From positions 1 through 64,000 of the IMG/VR virus record IMGVR_UViG_3300015360_000032: 64,000 nt of DNA, one strand, 5' to 3'. Below the pieces are notes generated by a model that saw nothing but the letters and a program-made list of their open reading frames with translations, did no database searches and had not been told where the DNA came from. The DNA comes from a virus. This document shows positions 46,779 through 55,886 of the stretch, in pieces. The stretch's first letter is position 1; every line of letters begins with the position of its first letter. Position numbers and translations under genes: made by a program.

Positions 46779-49700
46779 TCATCTTCCAATCATTTGCCGA
46801 AGCGTTGACCTGTTCCGCGAAACGAAGTTGAGTAACACTTGTTCGCCCTGCGCTGAAGACATTGCATCCGGAACAAACTTCGGATCAGTGACGAGAACGC
46901 TTCTGATGCTAACCTCTTTGCCCGAAGCTCCTGCGGTAAGCGCAGTGTCAATCGATTGATTCTGGCGCTCCGTCAACACGGTTTCTGCCTTCTCCAAAAT
47001 CGCGGGCACTTCGTTGGACTTAAGACCTGATACCTTGTTCACACCATCGTGAAACTTTTGGGCATTCTTGAAGACCGCAGGGTTCACCAACCTCTGACGA
47101 CCGCCGTTGGCAACATCGCCACCTTCGTGGAAGAAAGATGCGAACAAACCAACGAGGGAACCAATGCCCCCGCCCCCGCCCGCTCCACCACCGCTGAAAA
47201 GTCCGCTGAATAGATCACTTAACGACGAGCCCAGACCTTCGAAGACGCTGAGGAGCGTATCGGTGAGCTTGAACAAAACATCGTCAATTTGAGTGATGAA
47301 GCTGTTCAGCATTCCAGTGATGCCCCCCGGTGCATTGGGGTCGGGCGGGCCAATGTTCGGGTCCGCAGTCTTGGTCACGTTGCCTAGTGGAGTTTTGCGC
47401 GGGTCGGGGATCAGCGTGCCATCGACGTTCTTCACGTAGAAGGGATTGATCGGTGAGCCGTCTGCCTTGCCAGTGAAACCTCCCGAGCTTCCCGGCGTCG
47501 TGCCCACTCCGAACAAGCCACCGATACCACTGATAATTCCACCCAACCCAGGGAACACCGCATTAAACAGGCCGGTAATGGGATTGCCGCCTTGCACCTG
47601 AGAGGATGCGCCAGTGCTTGTATTACCTGCGTTATTGACGACATTACCAAGTGTGCTAGCTGTCCCCGCCAGAGCATCAAAGTTTCTAACGTAGATAGGA
47701 TCGACAGCAGTGCCTAGCGGACCATTGCCATCAGGCTTTTGCAGAACTTTCTGGAAGAACCCGCCGACGCCGCCTGCGCCCCCACTACCAATGCCTCTGA
47801 TAATTTCTTCAGCAATTTTATCCGCGAAGAGCTTCTGGACAGAGCCGACAACACTTCGCAAAAAGTCCTTGACAACATCCTTGAACTTGTCAATGCCAAT
47901 GCGTTGCAATGCGTCCGACAAGCTGTCGGTGATCGACTTGTTCAGGTCGCGGGCAACCTTGTCTGTCTCCAGGAAAAGCTGCTGAAGCTTCAAACGTAGT
48001 GCATCGATCTGAGCGATCTGACGGTCCATGACATCCTGGGTAACCCCTTCAGTCAATTTCAGAACGTCGAGTTGCTTTTGGTAGAGGCGAATTTGCTCCT
48101 CAATTTTCGGGATCGTTTGCTGCACAACATCAGCGTAAGCACGCTCCGCTTCTTGTGCAGTAATAGAGCCGGTGGCCCGAGCAATGTCAATACGCTGTTG
48201 ATCCTGCCCGAGCTTGGTGTACACCCGCTCCATTGCATTCGTGATGGGCTGGATAGAAGACTCGAAAGCCTTTACGTTCAAGCTAGCTAGCAATGCCTCT
48301 GCCAAGTCTCCGCGCCCATTAGCCCGAAGCTCATCAACGAACTTTTGCTGAGCGCCTAACAGAGCATCAAAGTTGGCAGCAAAAATCTGATCAACGTTTT
48401 GCGGCAGGAAGCCATCAGTGAATAGGGTAGCCGTGAGTTGCTTGGCGGACTGTGCAAACTGCTGTTGCGCCTGTTCGATATTGAACTTGATGTCAACGGG
48501 AATTTCCAGGCGGCGCTGCTCAAGCACCTTAAGGTCGCCCTTGGTTCTCTCAAGATCAGTTTCTAGGCGTACTTTCTCAGAGCCCTTGAGTTTCGGCTTT
48601 GTTAGCTCGAACTCAGCCGCCGCCTTGTCCGAATTTTTTCTCTTAATCTCTGCGTCGATGTTAGCAATCTCAATGCGTTGCTTCTCCTTATAGAAACTTG
48701 AAATCGATATCAAACCCTCGTCGTACAGTTTTTGATCCGCTGCCGCCAATTGTTTGTTGATTCCCTCCTTAAGCTTCAGTTCATTCTCGGCTACAACTTT
48801 CTTGAAAGCGAGTTGGGCTCTAGCCAGTTTGCGAGCCTCGGACTCCTCCCCTCCTCCCGTTTTCGCCGGAGCGGCAAGCCCACCCGTGGCCTTCCCGTCG
48901 GGTACTTGGGCATTTTTACCCGTGAACCCTTTGGCGGTCTTTATCTTCAGGGCATTGATTAGTCCCTCTGCTTCGGCCTGCGCAAGTGTAAAGAAGGTAG
49001 AACCGGGCAGAGCGGTCAAGGCATCTTTTGCGGCCTTGGAGATTCCAGGCATTGAGAGCAGTGTCTTAATGAAGGTATCCATGCTCAGCTTCAGGCTGTC
49101 CAGTGCTACTCGCTGATCTTTCACCTGGGCGTTAGTCTCCTCCGCAGTTTTCTTGGCCGCATCCCCCCCACTTTGTGCGGCAGCTATTTGTGTTTTATAC
49201 AATTCCGTAAGCCTCTCAATCTCCGTTTGTGCCTTAACGACAGGAATTAGGTAGGCGTTTACAACTCTCACTGTCTCGTCAGTGAACATGCTTTGGATGA
49301 GCGGCGCTATCGCCTGAAATGCAGCCCCTGTTCTATTCGCAGTGTCCGCGACTCCCTGCAAACGCGCGCTATAGGCATCCATTTGATCCCGCGCTTTAAC
49401 CTGAGTCGCCTCTAGGGCTTCGATGTCCTTTTTCAGAAATTCGACCGGCCCCTTCAGGGCAGGGTTGTTGGGCTGCCTAGCGGACACTCGAAGGGCATCG
49501 TTCAGGTCTTCTTGACGCTGTAGAAGCCTGTTTCGGCCTTCAATCAGGGCCTGCTCCTGAATACGGATCAGGTCTTCAATGTTCTTTCTCTCTTCCTCCC
49601 CGATTTTCTTTGTTTGATTAGGGTCGCTCGCGGCAAGAATAGAACCTAGCTGCTTGGTTGCAGTCTCTCTCTGTTGCGGGCTGTCTGACCGCGCTGCTTG

Positions 49701-52184
49701 CTGAACGATCTTGTCCACTTTCTGGGTATCAAGCTCTCCGCGCACATCAAGGTTTTCGCGCAATGCTTTTGTCTGTGCTTCAATCGCTTCTGTCTGCGCT
49801 ACCCACTTTTTCTTCGCCTCTTCGACAGCGATAGCTTGGTCCCTGTTCGCCTTGGACGTAAGGCCAATGGCATCGGTCAGACGCTGGAAAAGAGGAGACA
49901 GTTTATCGATGATGCCGAGCATGTCGGCAATGGTGAATAGGATACTCACCCAGAAAAACGCCCCTGCCGCAATACGAGCCAGACCGAGCAAGCCGCTTGC
50001 AATGGTACGCATAGCAATACCAAGACTATTAAATGCAGTCTTGGCGGCATTCGTAGCGGTGGTAAGCGCGAAGACTTTACTTGTCGCCCCAGATACGGCT
50101 GCGCCCGCTGTACCTGCCTCTGCTGCCAAGTTTGAGGCGTTGTTAGCTCTGGTATTTTTGCGGGTATTAAGACCGTCTAGTGTGCCGTTTCTCTGGATTA
50201 GAGCAAGACGCTGTGCATTGGTTTGTTTCTGTAGCTCTGCATTATCGATAGCCGCTTGCCTAGCGTAATACGCCTGTGTCGAGCGAATCTGCCTATCGTA
50301 GGAAGCCTGAGTCAGCGCGATCTGGTTTGCTTTCTCAGCTTGGAGTGAGGCAAGTCCCTTGCGTGTACCTGTAGCATCAATGACGGCGCGGTCAGCGTTA
50401 TACTTTGTTTGAATCTGAATCAAACGTTGCTGCTTCAGAGTTTCCGCAGCCGCAATTTTCTCGGCTAACACCTTTTGCTGTTGAACAACAGCCGCGGCTT
50501 GTCTTGCTTCGGCATCGCGCAGAGCTTGACGCTGCGCCGAGGCATTGGCAGAGGCAGTAGCAATGCGCGGGTCTAGTGCGGTGACGGAAGACTGCGCTTG
50601 AAATTTTTGCTGTTCTTTATTCTTGAAAGCAAGCTGTGCAGCCTGCAACTCCCCCTGGGCTACTTTCTGTCTATCAATCGAAGCGTTGTATGTGTTTTGT
50701 AATGCGACGGCTTCTTTAATCCCTAGCGCGGTGAGTGCCCAGTTCTTGACTATTGAACCGGACAGTGTACCTTGCGTAGCTAGGGCTCCTGCGCTGGCGG
50801 TACTTAGTTTGCCTGTTGCTACGGTGGCGGCTGTTGCCCCGATTGCAATCGATTTCAAAGTCACACCAAACAAGCTGAACTTGCCGACGATGCCAATGAT
50901 CGTCTCTGCAAGCTTCAGGCTGATGAAGACCTGGAGAACGCGGATGAAGTTATCCCAGTTAATATTGAATCCCGCGACTACCTTGATAGCAGTAGCGAAG
51001 AATCCTATGAGCCCGCCTATAGCAGCGACTGCGGTGTCAACGAACGTCCTGACCCCCGGGGTTTGCAATGCGGCAGAAAGTTCCCGGGTGTACCTAGTTA
51101 ATGGCTCAAGCAAAGCATTGGCACTATCCGTACCAAGTTTGAACAACGTGTTGCGAAGAATTTCCGCTTGCTTGTTAAGCGTGTTGAGGACAACAGACTG
51201 CTCTTTGATGGCAGAGAGTCCCGACTTGCCCTCAGTGGCGGATTCAAAGTTCTTTGTCAGAACCGTATTGTTTACGTCTTGAATTAGCTTATTGATTAGC
51301 GCGCCAATTCGCCCGCCGCCAAAAAGCTTAACGATTTGCGCTTGTTGATCCTGCGGCTTGAGCTTGCGCAAGCCATCGAGGACAAGCTTGATTGTGCTTA
51401 GACCGTCTGCTTTAAGCAGGCCGATAAAGTCGTCTGCCGATCCCGCGAACCCAACACCCGCCCTGTTCAAGATCGCGGCAAACTTGTCCGCATCCTCAAA
51501 CATGGAGGAGAAAACCTTGGTAAACGAGGTGCCAACCACTTCAGCCGATTGGCCGAAGTCCAAACCCGTTGCGGCCAGCGCGGCTACCTGATCTAGCTTA
51601 AGAGAGCCCGCTGCATCACCGATCCGCCGAATAACGTCCAACAAGTCTTTGCCGTTGGCGGTAGAGTTGTTCGATACCTCATTGAAGATGGATACCGCGT
51701 TTTCCACCTCTTTCAGCGGTACCTTGAAGATGTTGACGATCTTGCCGATATTATCGCCAGCCTCTTCGGCGGTAATATCGAGCACAGATGCCATGCGTTG
51801 CACCGCGTCCGTGAACGCCACAACACCTTCAACCCCGAATCGGCCTAGACCCTGCTCGCCGGCAATGGCTGCGATCTTCGCAAGGTCGAGCGCGGAGATG
51901 TTTGTCCTCAGGGACATATCCAGCAAGGCAGTGCCAAGCTGATCAATACTTCCCTTTGTCTTGGCTAGCTCACCGCGCGTGAAGTCGGTGGTCTTTGAGA
52001 CGTTCGCCAATGCCTCTTCAAAGTCAGCCGCAGCCCGGATAGGCGCAGTGCTGATCCGAAGAGCCGCGAGCGAGGCACTGATGGCCCCGACTACGCGGAT
52101 GATTCTGGATTCAAGTTTGCTGAGGTCGGGGCTGAGTTCGTCTCGACCCCGGATTACTACGTCGATCTGGCTGGTTTGGGCCAT
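46779..52184 (-). CDS. Tape measure protein (1801 aa)
   Basis: Sets tail length; at about 1.5 A per residue it implies a tail near 270 nm. The N-terminus (MAQTSQIDVVIRGRDELSPDLSKLESRIIRVVGAISASLAAL) and the TP901-type core (FEEALANVSKTTDFTRGELAKTKGSIDQLGTALLDMSLRTNISALDLAKIAAIAGEQGLG) are typical. Long coiled coils, hydrophobic segments near 780-810 and a Gly-rich C-terminal region follow. It starts inside the chaperone T frame (74-bp overlap). Confidence 0.93.
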   Translation of the reverse strand: MAQTSQIDVVIRGRDELSPDLSKLESRIIRVVGAISASLAALRISTAPIRAAADFEEALANVSKTTDFTRGELAKTKGSIDQLGTALLDMSLRTNISALDLAKIAAIAGEQGLGRFGVEGVVAFTDAVQRMASVLDITAEEAGDNIGKIVNIFKVPLKEVENAVSIFNEVSNNSTANGKDLLDVIRRIGDAAGSLKLDQVAALAATGLDFGQSAEVVGTSFTKVFSSMFEDADKFAAILNRAGVGFAGSADDFIGLLKADGLSTIKLVLDGLRKLKPQDQQAQIVKLFGGGRIGALINKLIQDVNNTVLTKNFESATEGKSGLSAIKEQSVVLNTLNKQAEILRNTLFKLGTDSANALLEPLTRYTRELSAALQTPGVRTFVDTAVAAIGGLIGFFATAIKVVAGFNINWDNFIRVLQVFISLKLAETIIGIVGKFSLFGVTLKSIAIGATAATVATGKLSTASAGALATQGTLSGSIVKNWALTALGIKEAVALQNTYNASIDRQKVAQGELQAAQLAFKNKEQQKFQAQSSVTALDPRIATASANASAQRQALRDAEARQAAAVVQQQKVLAEKIAAAETLKQQRLIQIQTKYNADRAVIDATGTRKGLASLQAEKANQIALTQASYDRQIRSTQAYYARQAAIDNAELQKQTNAQRLALIQRNGTLDGLNTRKNTRANNASNLAAEAGTAGAAVSGATSKVFALTTATNAAKTAFNSLGIAMRTIASGLLGLARIAAGAFFWVSILFTIADMLGIIDKLSPLFQRLTDAIGLTSKANRDQAIAVEEAKKKWVAQTEAIEAQTKALRENLDVRGELDTQKVDKIVQQAARSDSPQQRETATKQLGSILAASDPNQTKKIGEEERKNIEDLIRIQEQALIEGRNRLLQRQEDLNDALRVSARQPNNPALKGPVEFLKKDIEALEATQVKARDQMDAYSARLQGVADTANRTGAAFQAIAPLIQSMFTDETVRVVNAYLIPVVKAQTEIERLTELYKTQIAAAQSGGDAAKKTAEETNAQVKDQRVALDSLKLSMDTFIKTLLSMPGISKAAKDALTALPGSTFFTLAQAEAEGLINALKIKTAKGFTGKNAQVPDGKATGGLAAPAKTGGGEESEARKLARAQLAFKKVVAENELKLKEGINKQLAAADQKLYDEGLISISSFYKEKQRIEIANIDAEIKRKNSDKAAAEFELTKPKLKGSEKVRLETDLERTKGDLKVLEQRRLEIPVDIKFNIEQAQQQFAQSAKQLTATLFTDGFLPQNVDQIFAANFDALLGAQQKFVDELRANGRGDLAEALLASLNVKAFESSIQPITNAMERVYTKLGQDQQRIDIARATGSITAQEAERAYADVVQQTIPKIEEQIRLYQKQLDVLKLTEGVTQDVMDRQIAQIDALRLKLQQLFLETDKVARDLNKSITDSLSDALQRIGIDKFKDVVKDFLRSVVGSVQKLFADKIAEEIIRGIGSGGAGGVGGFFQKVLQKPDGNGPLGTAVDPIYVRNFDALAGTASTLGNVVNNAGNTSTGASSQVQGGNPITGLFNAVFPGLGGIISGIGGLFGVGTTPGSSGGFTGKADGSPINPFYVKNVDGTLIPDPRKTPLGNVTKTADPNIGPPDPNAPGGITGMLNSFITQIDDVLFKLTDTLLSVFEGLGSSLSDLFSGLFSGGGAGGGGGIGSLVGLFASFFHEGGDVANGGRQRLVNPAVFKNAQKFHDGVNKVSGLKSNEVPAILEKAETVLTERQNQSIDTALTAGASGKEVSIRSVLVTDPKFVPDAMSSAQGEQVLLNFVSRNRSTLRQMIGR
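48698..48713. repeat. Dispersed palindrome copy 29 (degenerate)
   Basis: TTGAAATCGATATCAA, CG centre; inside the tape measure gene. Confidence 0.55.
50843..50858. repeat. Dispersed palindrome copy 30 (degenerate)
   Basis: TTGCAATCGATTTCAA, CG centre; inside the tape measure gene (LKSIA). Confidence 0.6.
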
Positions 52185-53036
52185 GTTCTTTCACTCCTGC
52201 GGCTACTGCCTCAAGCAAATGCGTGTGCATAGTCACAGGAGATGGTTGCCTATCAGAGAACATGCTACCTACGACAGTAGCTAGGTCGGTGACTGTAGCC
52301 GTTCTCTCCTGTGCATCAATTTCTACTATCGCTTCCAGACACATCATAAATCTGGATATCGGGTAGTCCCTGATGTCTCGGAGGCTATGGCCTTTCTGCA
52401 CTAGCCTATTCACTGACTGATTCAACCAACGTGCTTCACTCAGGGTGTAGCCTTCCCCGTCCCTTTTCTCATGTCTTTGAGGGAATTTTTGCTTGCCCAC
52501 AACTTTGTGAAGACCATCAATGTCGGGGGCAAGCTCCGGGAAAAAAAATGGTAATTCACCAGGAAGACGGTGCCCACCACTAGAGCCCCTTCGTCTGCCG
52601 TAAGATCACCGAATTCGTCTTCGTCAATGCTGGCGAAGGTAGCGATGAGTTCGGGGACGATTTCCAGGGAGGCCGCGAGCAAGGCCATGAGGAGACTGAC
52701 GTTTCCGAGAGCCTTGCCCACAACCTCCTCAGAGGTGAGGAAAGATAGATCGACCTTCGAGGGGTCTTTGCCCGCCGAGATTGCAGCGCGTTGCGCGGTT
52801 GCAAAGAGGTCGATCAGATCAGCAAGTTGCCGCTTGTCCAGAGCATCCAGAATTCTCTGGAAGAACTTCATGAGCAAGGGAAGCTGCTTCATGGTGGCGG
52901 GGTAAATCCTTACCTCCCGCCCCCGAAACTTGACGGTGTTATCGTGTTCGTCGAACAGAATTCCCGCAGCTAAGGAGATGTCCGTACCGGAGTCATGATC
53001 GGATGACTCGGTTAGAGACGGAGTGGTTTCCAGCAT
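52111..53036 (-). CDS. Tail assembly chaperone, GT-type frameshift product (about 308 aa)
   Basis: Predicted -1 frameshift fusion of the 198-aa chaperone with a downstream T frame. After slipping at a run of eight T (plus 52541-52548) the T frame reads FFFPELAPDIDGLHKVVGKQKFPQRHEKRDGEGYTLSEARWLNQ..., open without a stop to 52111. The T frame has no convincing start of its own (GTG 52500 lacks an RBS), which supports frameshifting. Confidence 0.7.
52440..53036 (-). CDS. Tail assembly chaperone, G-type (198 aa)
   Basis: Helical protein directly upstream of the tape measure, where G/GT chaperones always lie. It contains VKFRGREVRIYPATMKQLPLLMKFFQRI..., then LLMALLAASLEIVPELIATFASID. ATG 53036 has RBS AAGGG; the in-frame TTG further up is less likely. 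It overlaps the upstream 106-aa gene by 44 bp. Confidence 0.7.
   Translation of the reverse strand: MLETTPSLTESSDHDSGTDISLAAGILFDEHDNTVKFRGREVRIYPATMKQLPLLMKFFQRILDALDKRQLADLIDLFATAQRAAISAGKDPSKVDLSFLTSEEVVGKALGNVSLLMALLAASLEIVPELIATFASIDEDEFGDLTADEGALVVGTVFLVNYHFFSRSLPPTLMVFTKLWASKNSLKDMRKGTGKATP
52541..52548 (-). promoter_or_regulatory. Programmed -1 frameshift site
   Basis: Coding-strand CAT TTT TTT TCC: eight T followed by CCC. A one-base slip re-pairs TTT on TTT. Both frames are open around it and the -1 frame continues 144 codons. Confidence 0.65.
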
Positions 53037-53313
53037 TGTTTGTACCCTTAGGCGACATGTACCGCCGCAACTTTTCAACAGGGCTAAGGGCTTCTACCCG
53101 ATCTAACAGCGCTTCGGTCTCATCCACCTTCTTCGCTATTGAACCGGAACCTTCTCCCAACCTAAAGGGACGTGCCGCATTTGATCGCGCTAAAGACTTT
53201 TGATTCTTCTCGCTTAGTGCGTCAAACACATCCCCCGCCTTGTATTCTGCATTACCTAACAACACTTTTCCAAGAGCTAGCACGGGAAACGCAAATTTTG
53301 ACCTGTCTGTCAT
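52993..53313 (-). CDS. Hypothetical tail-region protein (106 aa)
   Basis: MTDRSKFAFPVLALGKVLLGNAEYKAGDVFDALSEKNQKSLARSNAARPFRLGEG... Between the tail tube and the chaperones; probably a minor tail assembly factor. No family recognised. Confidence 0.55.
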   Translation of the reverse strand: MTDRSKFAFPVLALGKVLLGNAEYKAGDVFDALSEKNQKSLARSNAARPFRLGEGSGSIAKKVDETEALLDRVEALSPVEKLRRYMSPKGTNNAGNHSVSNRVIRS

Positions 53314-53338
53314 GGTATTTCCTAAGTTAAAATGAAAA

Positions 53339-53362
53339 GGGCCGGGTAGATTATCCCGGCCC
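53339..53362 (-). terminator. Rho-independent terminator after the tail tube gene
   Basis: Stem GGGCCGGG/CCCGGCCC with 8-nt loop, followed on the minus strand by TTTTCATTTT. Placed after the highly expressed tube gene, it would reduce chaperone and tape-measure transcription. Confidence 0.85.
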
Positions 53363-53367
53363 CTGCT

Positions 53368-53383
53368 TTGAAATCAATTTCAA
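53368..53383. repeat. Dispersed palindrome copy 31
   Basis: TTGAAATCAATTTCAA, exact; between the tail tube stop and its terminator. Confidence 0.93.
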
Positions 53384-53385
53384 AG

Positions 53386-54171
53386 TTACGCGGCGATGCG
53401 GCGCTCGGTGAAATACTTCGACAACGCCGGGTTGGTAACCAGCGGGTCGGGCAGCATGGTGCCGCCGAATTCGCCAGAGCCCAACTCTTCGTTGATGAAC
53501 TCCATGCCAGTCAGCGGATCGAACGCAGCGCGCGGGATTTCGATCAGGCGGAACGTACCGTCAATCGTGTTCAGGCCTTCGAAGCGCAGGAAACGCTCCG
53601 GGGGCGTGCCCGTGGTAAACGACTCGATCTTGTCGTGCGTGGCGTACGTGTAATCGACCTCCACCATCTCGCCCGGGTCCGCATCAACTACGGTAGACGT
53701 AGAGCGGATGTAGACCATGCCGAACTCGAAGTCCACATGATAGTCCACACCTTCGACCAGAGCGGTCGGGGTCACAACCGTCATGATGCTCAGCGCCGAG
53801 ACATCCGGGAACTTCAGCGGGATGCCAAAGCCACGACGGGCAAGGTGGGCTTCATTCAGGACAGCCGCGCCGGTAACAGACGACCGCGAGCCGTACAGAC
53901 CGAGGGCCAGCAGATCGAGGGTCAGGGACTCAGAGGTGAACTTGAAGTTCGCCTTGCGCTCCTGGATGATCGTCAGGTCAACGGCACGCTCGCCGCTCAT
54001 CGATTCCTTGTGTTCGAACTTCGTGATTTCGATGTCGATGGACAGCGAGGTTACGTTACCGACGAAGACAACGTTCTTCCATTCGCCAGTGCTGGGGTTT
54101 CTATCGCCAATACCCAGACGGCCTTGACCGCTGTAGTAGTAGGACGTGGGGACAGGACGTACGGTAGGCAT
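53386..54171 (-). CDS. Major tail tube protein (261 aa)
   Basis: Beta-rich protein MPTVRPVPTSYYYSGQGRLGIGDRNPSTGEWKNVVFVGNVTSLSIDIEITKFEHKESMSGERAVDLTI..., with the pattern of siphophage/myophage tube proteins (SLSIDIE, HKES..G.R..D). Upstream of the chaperone pair, downstream of tail completion genes, and followed by a strong terminator, as expected for an abundant virion protein. Confidence 0.82.
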   Translation of the reverse strand: MPTVRPVPTSYYYSGQGRLGIGDRNPSTGEWKNVVFVGNVTSLSIDIEITKFEHKESMSGERAVDLTIIQERKANFKFTSESLTLDLLALGLYGSRSSVTGAAVLNEAHLARRGFGIPLKFPDVSALSIMTVVTPTALVEGVDYHVDFEFGMVYIRSTSTVVDADPGEMVEVDYTYATHDKIESFTTGTPPERFLRFEGLNTIDGTFRLIEIPRAAFDPLTGMEFINEELGSGEFGGTMLPDPLVTNPALSKYFTERRIAA

Positions 54172-54193
54172 TTCGGAAATCTCCTTGGAGGGG

Positions 54194-54718
54194 TTAAGTA
54201 ACTATCGGGCCTACGGTGATCACCGCAACACGCCACACTTGTGCGTAATACAGCATCGTATCAGTAGACTCTGGGATGTTGGGTCCCTCTCTTGCAAACG
54301 CCCAAGTCCTGTTTGCAAGGTCCCCAGAAATGTGTGTACCAAGAATCCTGCGACGCAGAACCGTCAACAGTTTTGCGGCTTTCGCCCGCTCATCACACGT
54401 CTTGCCTGTAGGTACCGCGAGGATGATTTGAAATATGTAGTCAATGGTCTTTGCCGCCTGTCCACCGGCCACATTCAAATGATCCTTCGGGTTCGTTGTT
54501 ATCCTCGTCGGCTCAGCACCCGCATATGCTACCCCAACTCCGATCTTTTGGCACAGGTCTGTCTCTGTTTTGTTCTCTAAGTCGTCAATGCTGAACACGC
54601 CATACACAGTTTGAGCGATTCCGGCCGCAGTAACTGCAAGCTGAACCTTGTCAACTAGGTCCTGCTCCATGCGCGAGAGCATGTCATCATCAGCGTTTAG
54701 TCTTAGTACCGTAGCCAT
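54194..54718 (-). CDS. Tail terminator/completion protein (174 aa)
   Basis: Located between gpS-like completion and tail tube genes. The body (MATVLRLNADDDMLSRMEQDLVDKVQLAVTAAGIAQTVYGVFSIDD...TIDYIFQIILAVPTGKTCDERAKAAKLLTVLRRRIL) resembles DUF1834-type proteins. Start overlaps the upstream gene by one base. Confidence 0.65.
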   Translation of the reverse strand: MATVLRLNADDDMLSRMEQDLVDKVQLAVTAAGIAQTVYGVFSIDDLENKTETDLCQKIGVGVAYAGAEPTRITTNPKDHLNVAGGQAAKTIDYIFQIILAVPTGKTCDERAKAAKLLTVLRRRILGTHISGDLANRTWAFAREGPNIPESTDTMLYYAQVWRVAVITVGPIVT

Positions 54719-55197
54719 CAGGCGCCCTCGATTTGTCTTGCTTTGCGTCTCATGAGGCTGTCAACCGCCCGCACATCCAGAGCCGCGATTCCTAGGAACC
54801 TGCGAGCCGGAATCCTGCCCGTGCCGTTGTTTTGCACTCGGGCGTATTCTGCAATGTCCGGGTCTTGAATACCGATGCGGAATCCGCCGCCCGTGTTGAT
54901 TGCGAAGCTGCCCAGGCCACCCACAACTCGACGGATCGAATTTCGTAGGTCTCTGGTGTTGACCAAAATCTTGCTGCCGCCGAAGTTTTTCTTTCGACGC
55001 TTTAGTGTGGCGTCGGACAGCGGAGCCCACGGTATCCCGTCTGGAGTCACTTCGCTGTCAAAACGCTGCAATGTGCGGCGAAGAATGAGGGCACCGACCT
55101 CCTCCGTGAGCGGCGGGAGTGCAGCCGTCCTACGGATTCTTGCTATACGGTCTCTGAGCTTATCGGCACCGCGAACGAATGGAGTATCCGTAGCCAT
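54718..55197 (-). CDS. Virion morphogenesis (gpS-like) tail completion protein (159 aa)
   Basis: Matches the phage virion morphogenesis family: LILRRTLQRFDSEVTPDGIPWAPLSDATLKRRKK, LVNTRDLRNSIRRVV and YARVQNNGTGRIPARRFLGI (cf. 'Y...hq.G....p.R.fLG'). Needed for tail-head joining. One-base overlaps on both sides. Confidence 0.82.
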   Translation of the reverse strand: MATDTPFVRGADKLRDRIARIRRTAALPPLTEEVGALILRRTLQRFDSEVTPDGIPWAPLSDATLKRRKKNFGGSKILVNTRDLRNSIRRVVGGLGSFAINTGGGFRIGIQDPDIAEYARVQNNGTGRIPARRFLGIAALDVRAVDSLMRRKARQIEGA

Positions 55198-55865
55198 CAG
55201 CTATCTCTTGCCTCGCCCCAGATCACTTGCTGTCGCGGGCGCTGATACCGGCTGTAGATTCGGGTGGTAATAATTCTTTGCAGACTGGACGAGACGAAAT
55301 TGGTGTCCATCTCCTTAGTCAGTCGCGGCGATAGATGCTCGACGCGATACCACTGCACAAGACAATCAACAACAATTGCCTTTAGCCATAGAGGGATGTT
55401 TTCTAGAACTCTTTGACACTCATCGTAAGGGGTAGGCAAAGGGGATGGCGTGATCGGCTCAAACCCAGAGATGTACGAAACAGTGATCACCCCTTTGTTC
55501 CAGTTTTCAAGGGTGATGATCCCTTTATGAAGATCGATGTCGTCTTCCGCCGTGAAATCAATTTCAATTCCCTCCGCGTCGAACATCTGCAACGTGTCGG
55601 GTACAACAAATCCGTTGGTCAGGCGCAGAATCAACGTAGGCGTGGGCGGGTTCAGCGAGGGAAAAGTCGGCGCGATATAGGCGGGCAAACGAAACCGATC
55701 AACATGCTCGCCCAGGGTAAGGCTATCCACATTCAGAGCATCCTCTACCCGGGGGGTGATTAGCTCTAGGATCGAAATCATTCCCGCGTCTGTGTCGGAA
55801 ATTACAGACCCCCCGCAGCTAGCTCCTATGGCTAATGCGACTGCTGACGGTGAAATCAAAAGCAT
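55197..55865 (-). CDS. Head-tail connector-like protein (222 aa)
   Basis: A middle beta region (LRLPAYIAPTFPSLNPPTPTLILRLTNGFV...YISGFEP) and C-terminal helices (PLWLKAIVVDCLVQWYRVEHL) fit a gp6-like connector, at the expected place before gpS. The palindrome at 55552-55567 encodes IEIDFT. Confidence 0.6.
   Translation of the reverse strand: MLLISPSAVALAIGASCGGSVISDTDAGMISILELITPRVEDALNVDSLTLGEHVDRFRLPAYIAPTFPSLNPPTPTLILRLTNGFVVPDTLQMFDAEGIEIDFTAEDDIDLHKGIITLENWNKGVITVSYISGFEPITPSPLPTPYDECQRVLENIPLWLKAIVVDCLVQWYRVEHLSPRLTKEMDTNFVSSSLQRIITTRIYSRYQRPRQQVIWGEARDS
55552..55567. repeat. Dispersed palindrome copy 32
   Basis: GTGAAATCAATTTCAA; inside the connector-like gene. Confidence 0.85.
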
Positions 55866-55886
55866 GGGGGTCGCCTTAGTTGCGGT

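Noticed and set aside
52111-52500. T frame as an independent gene starting at GTG 52500
   Set aside because: No RBS, and the frame is open upstream to a slippery site, which favours frameshift expression.
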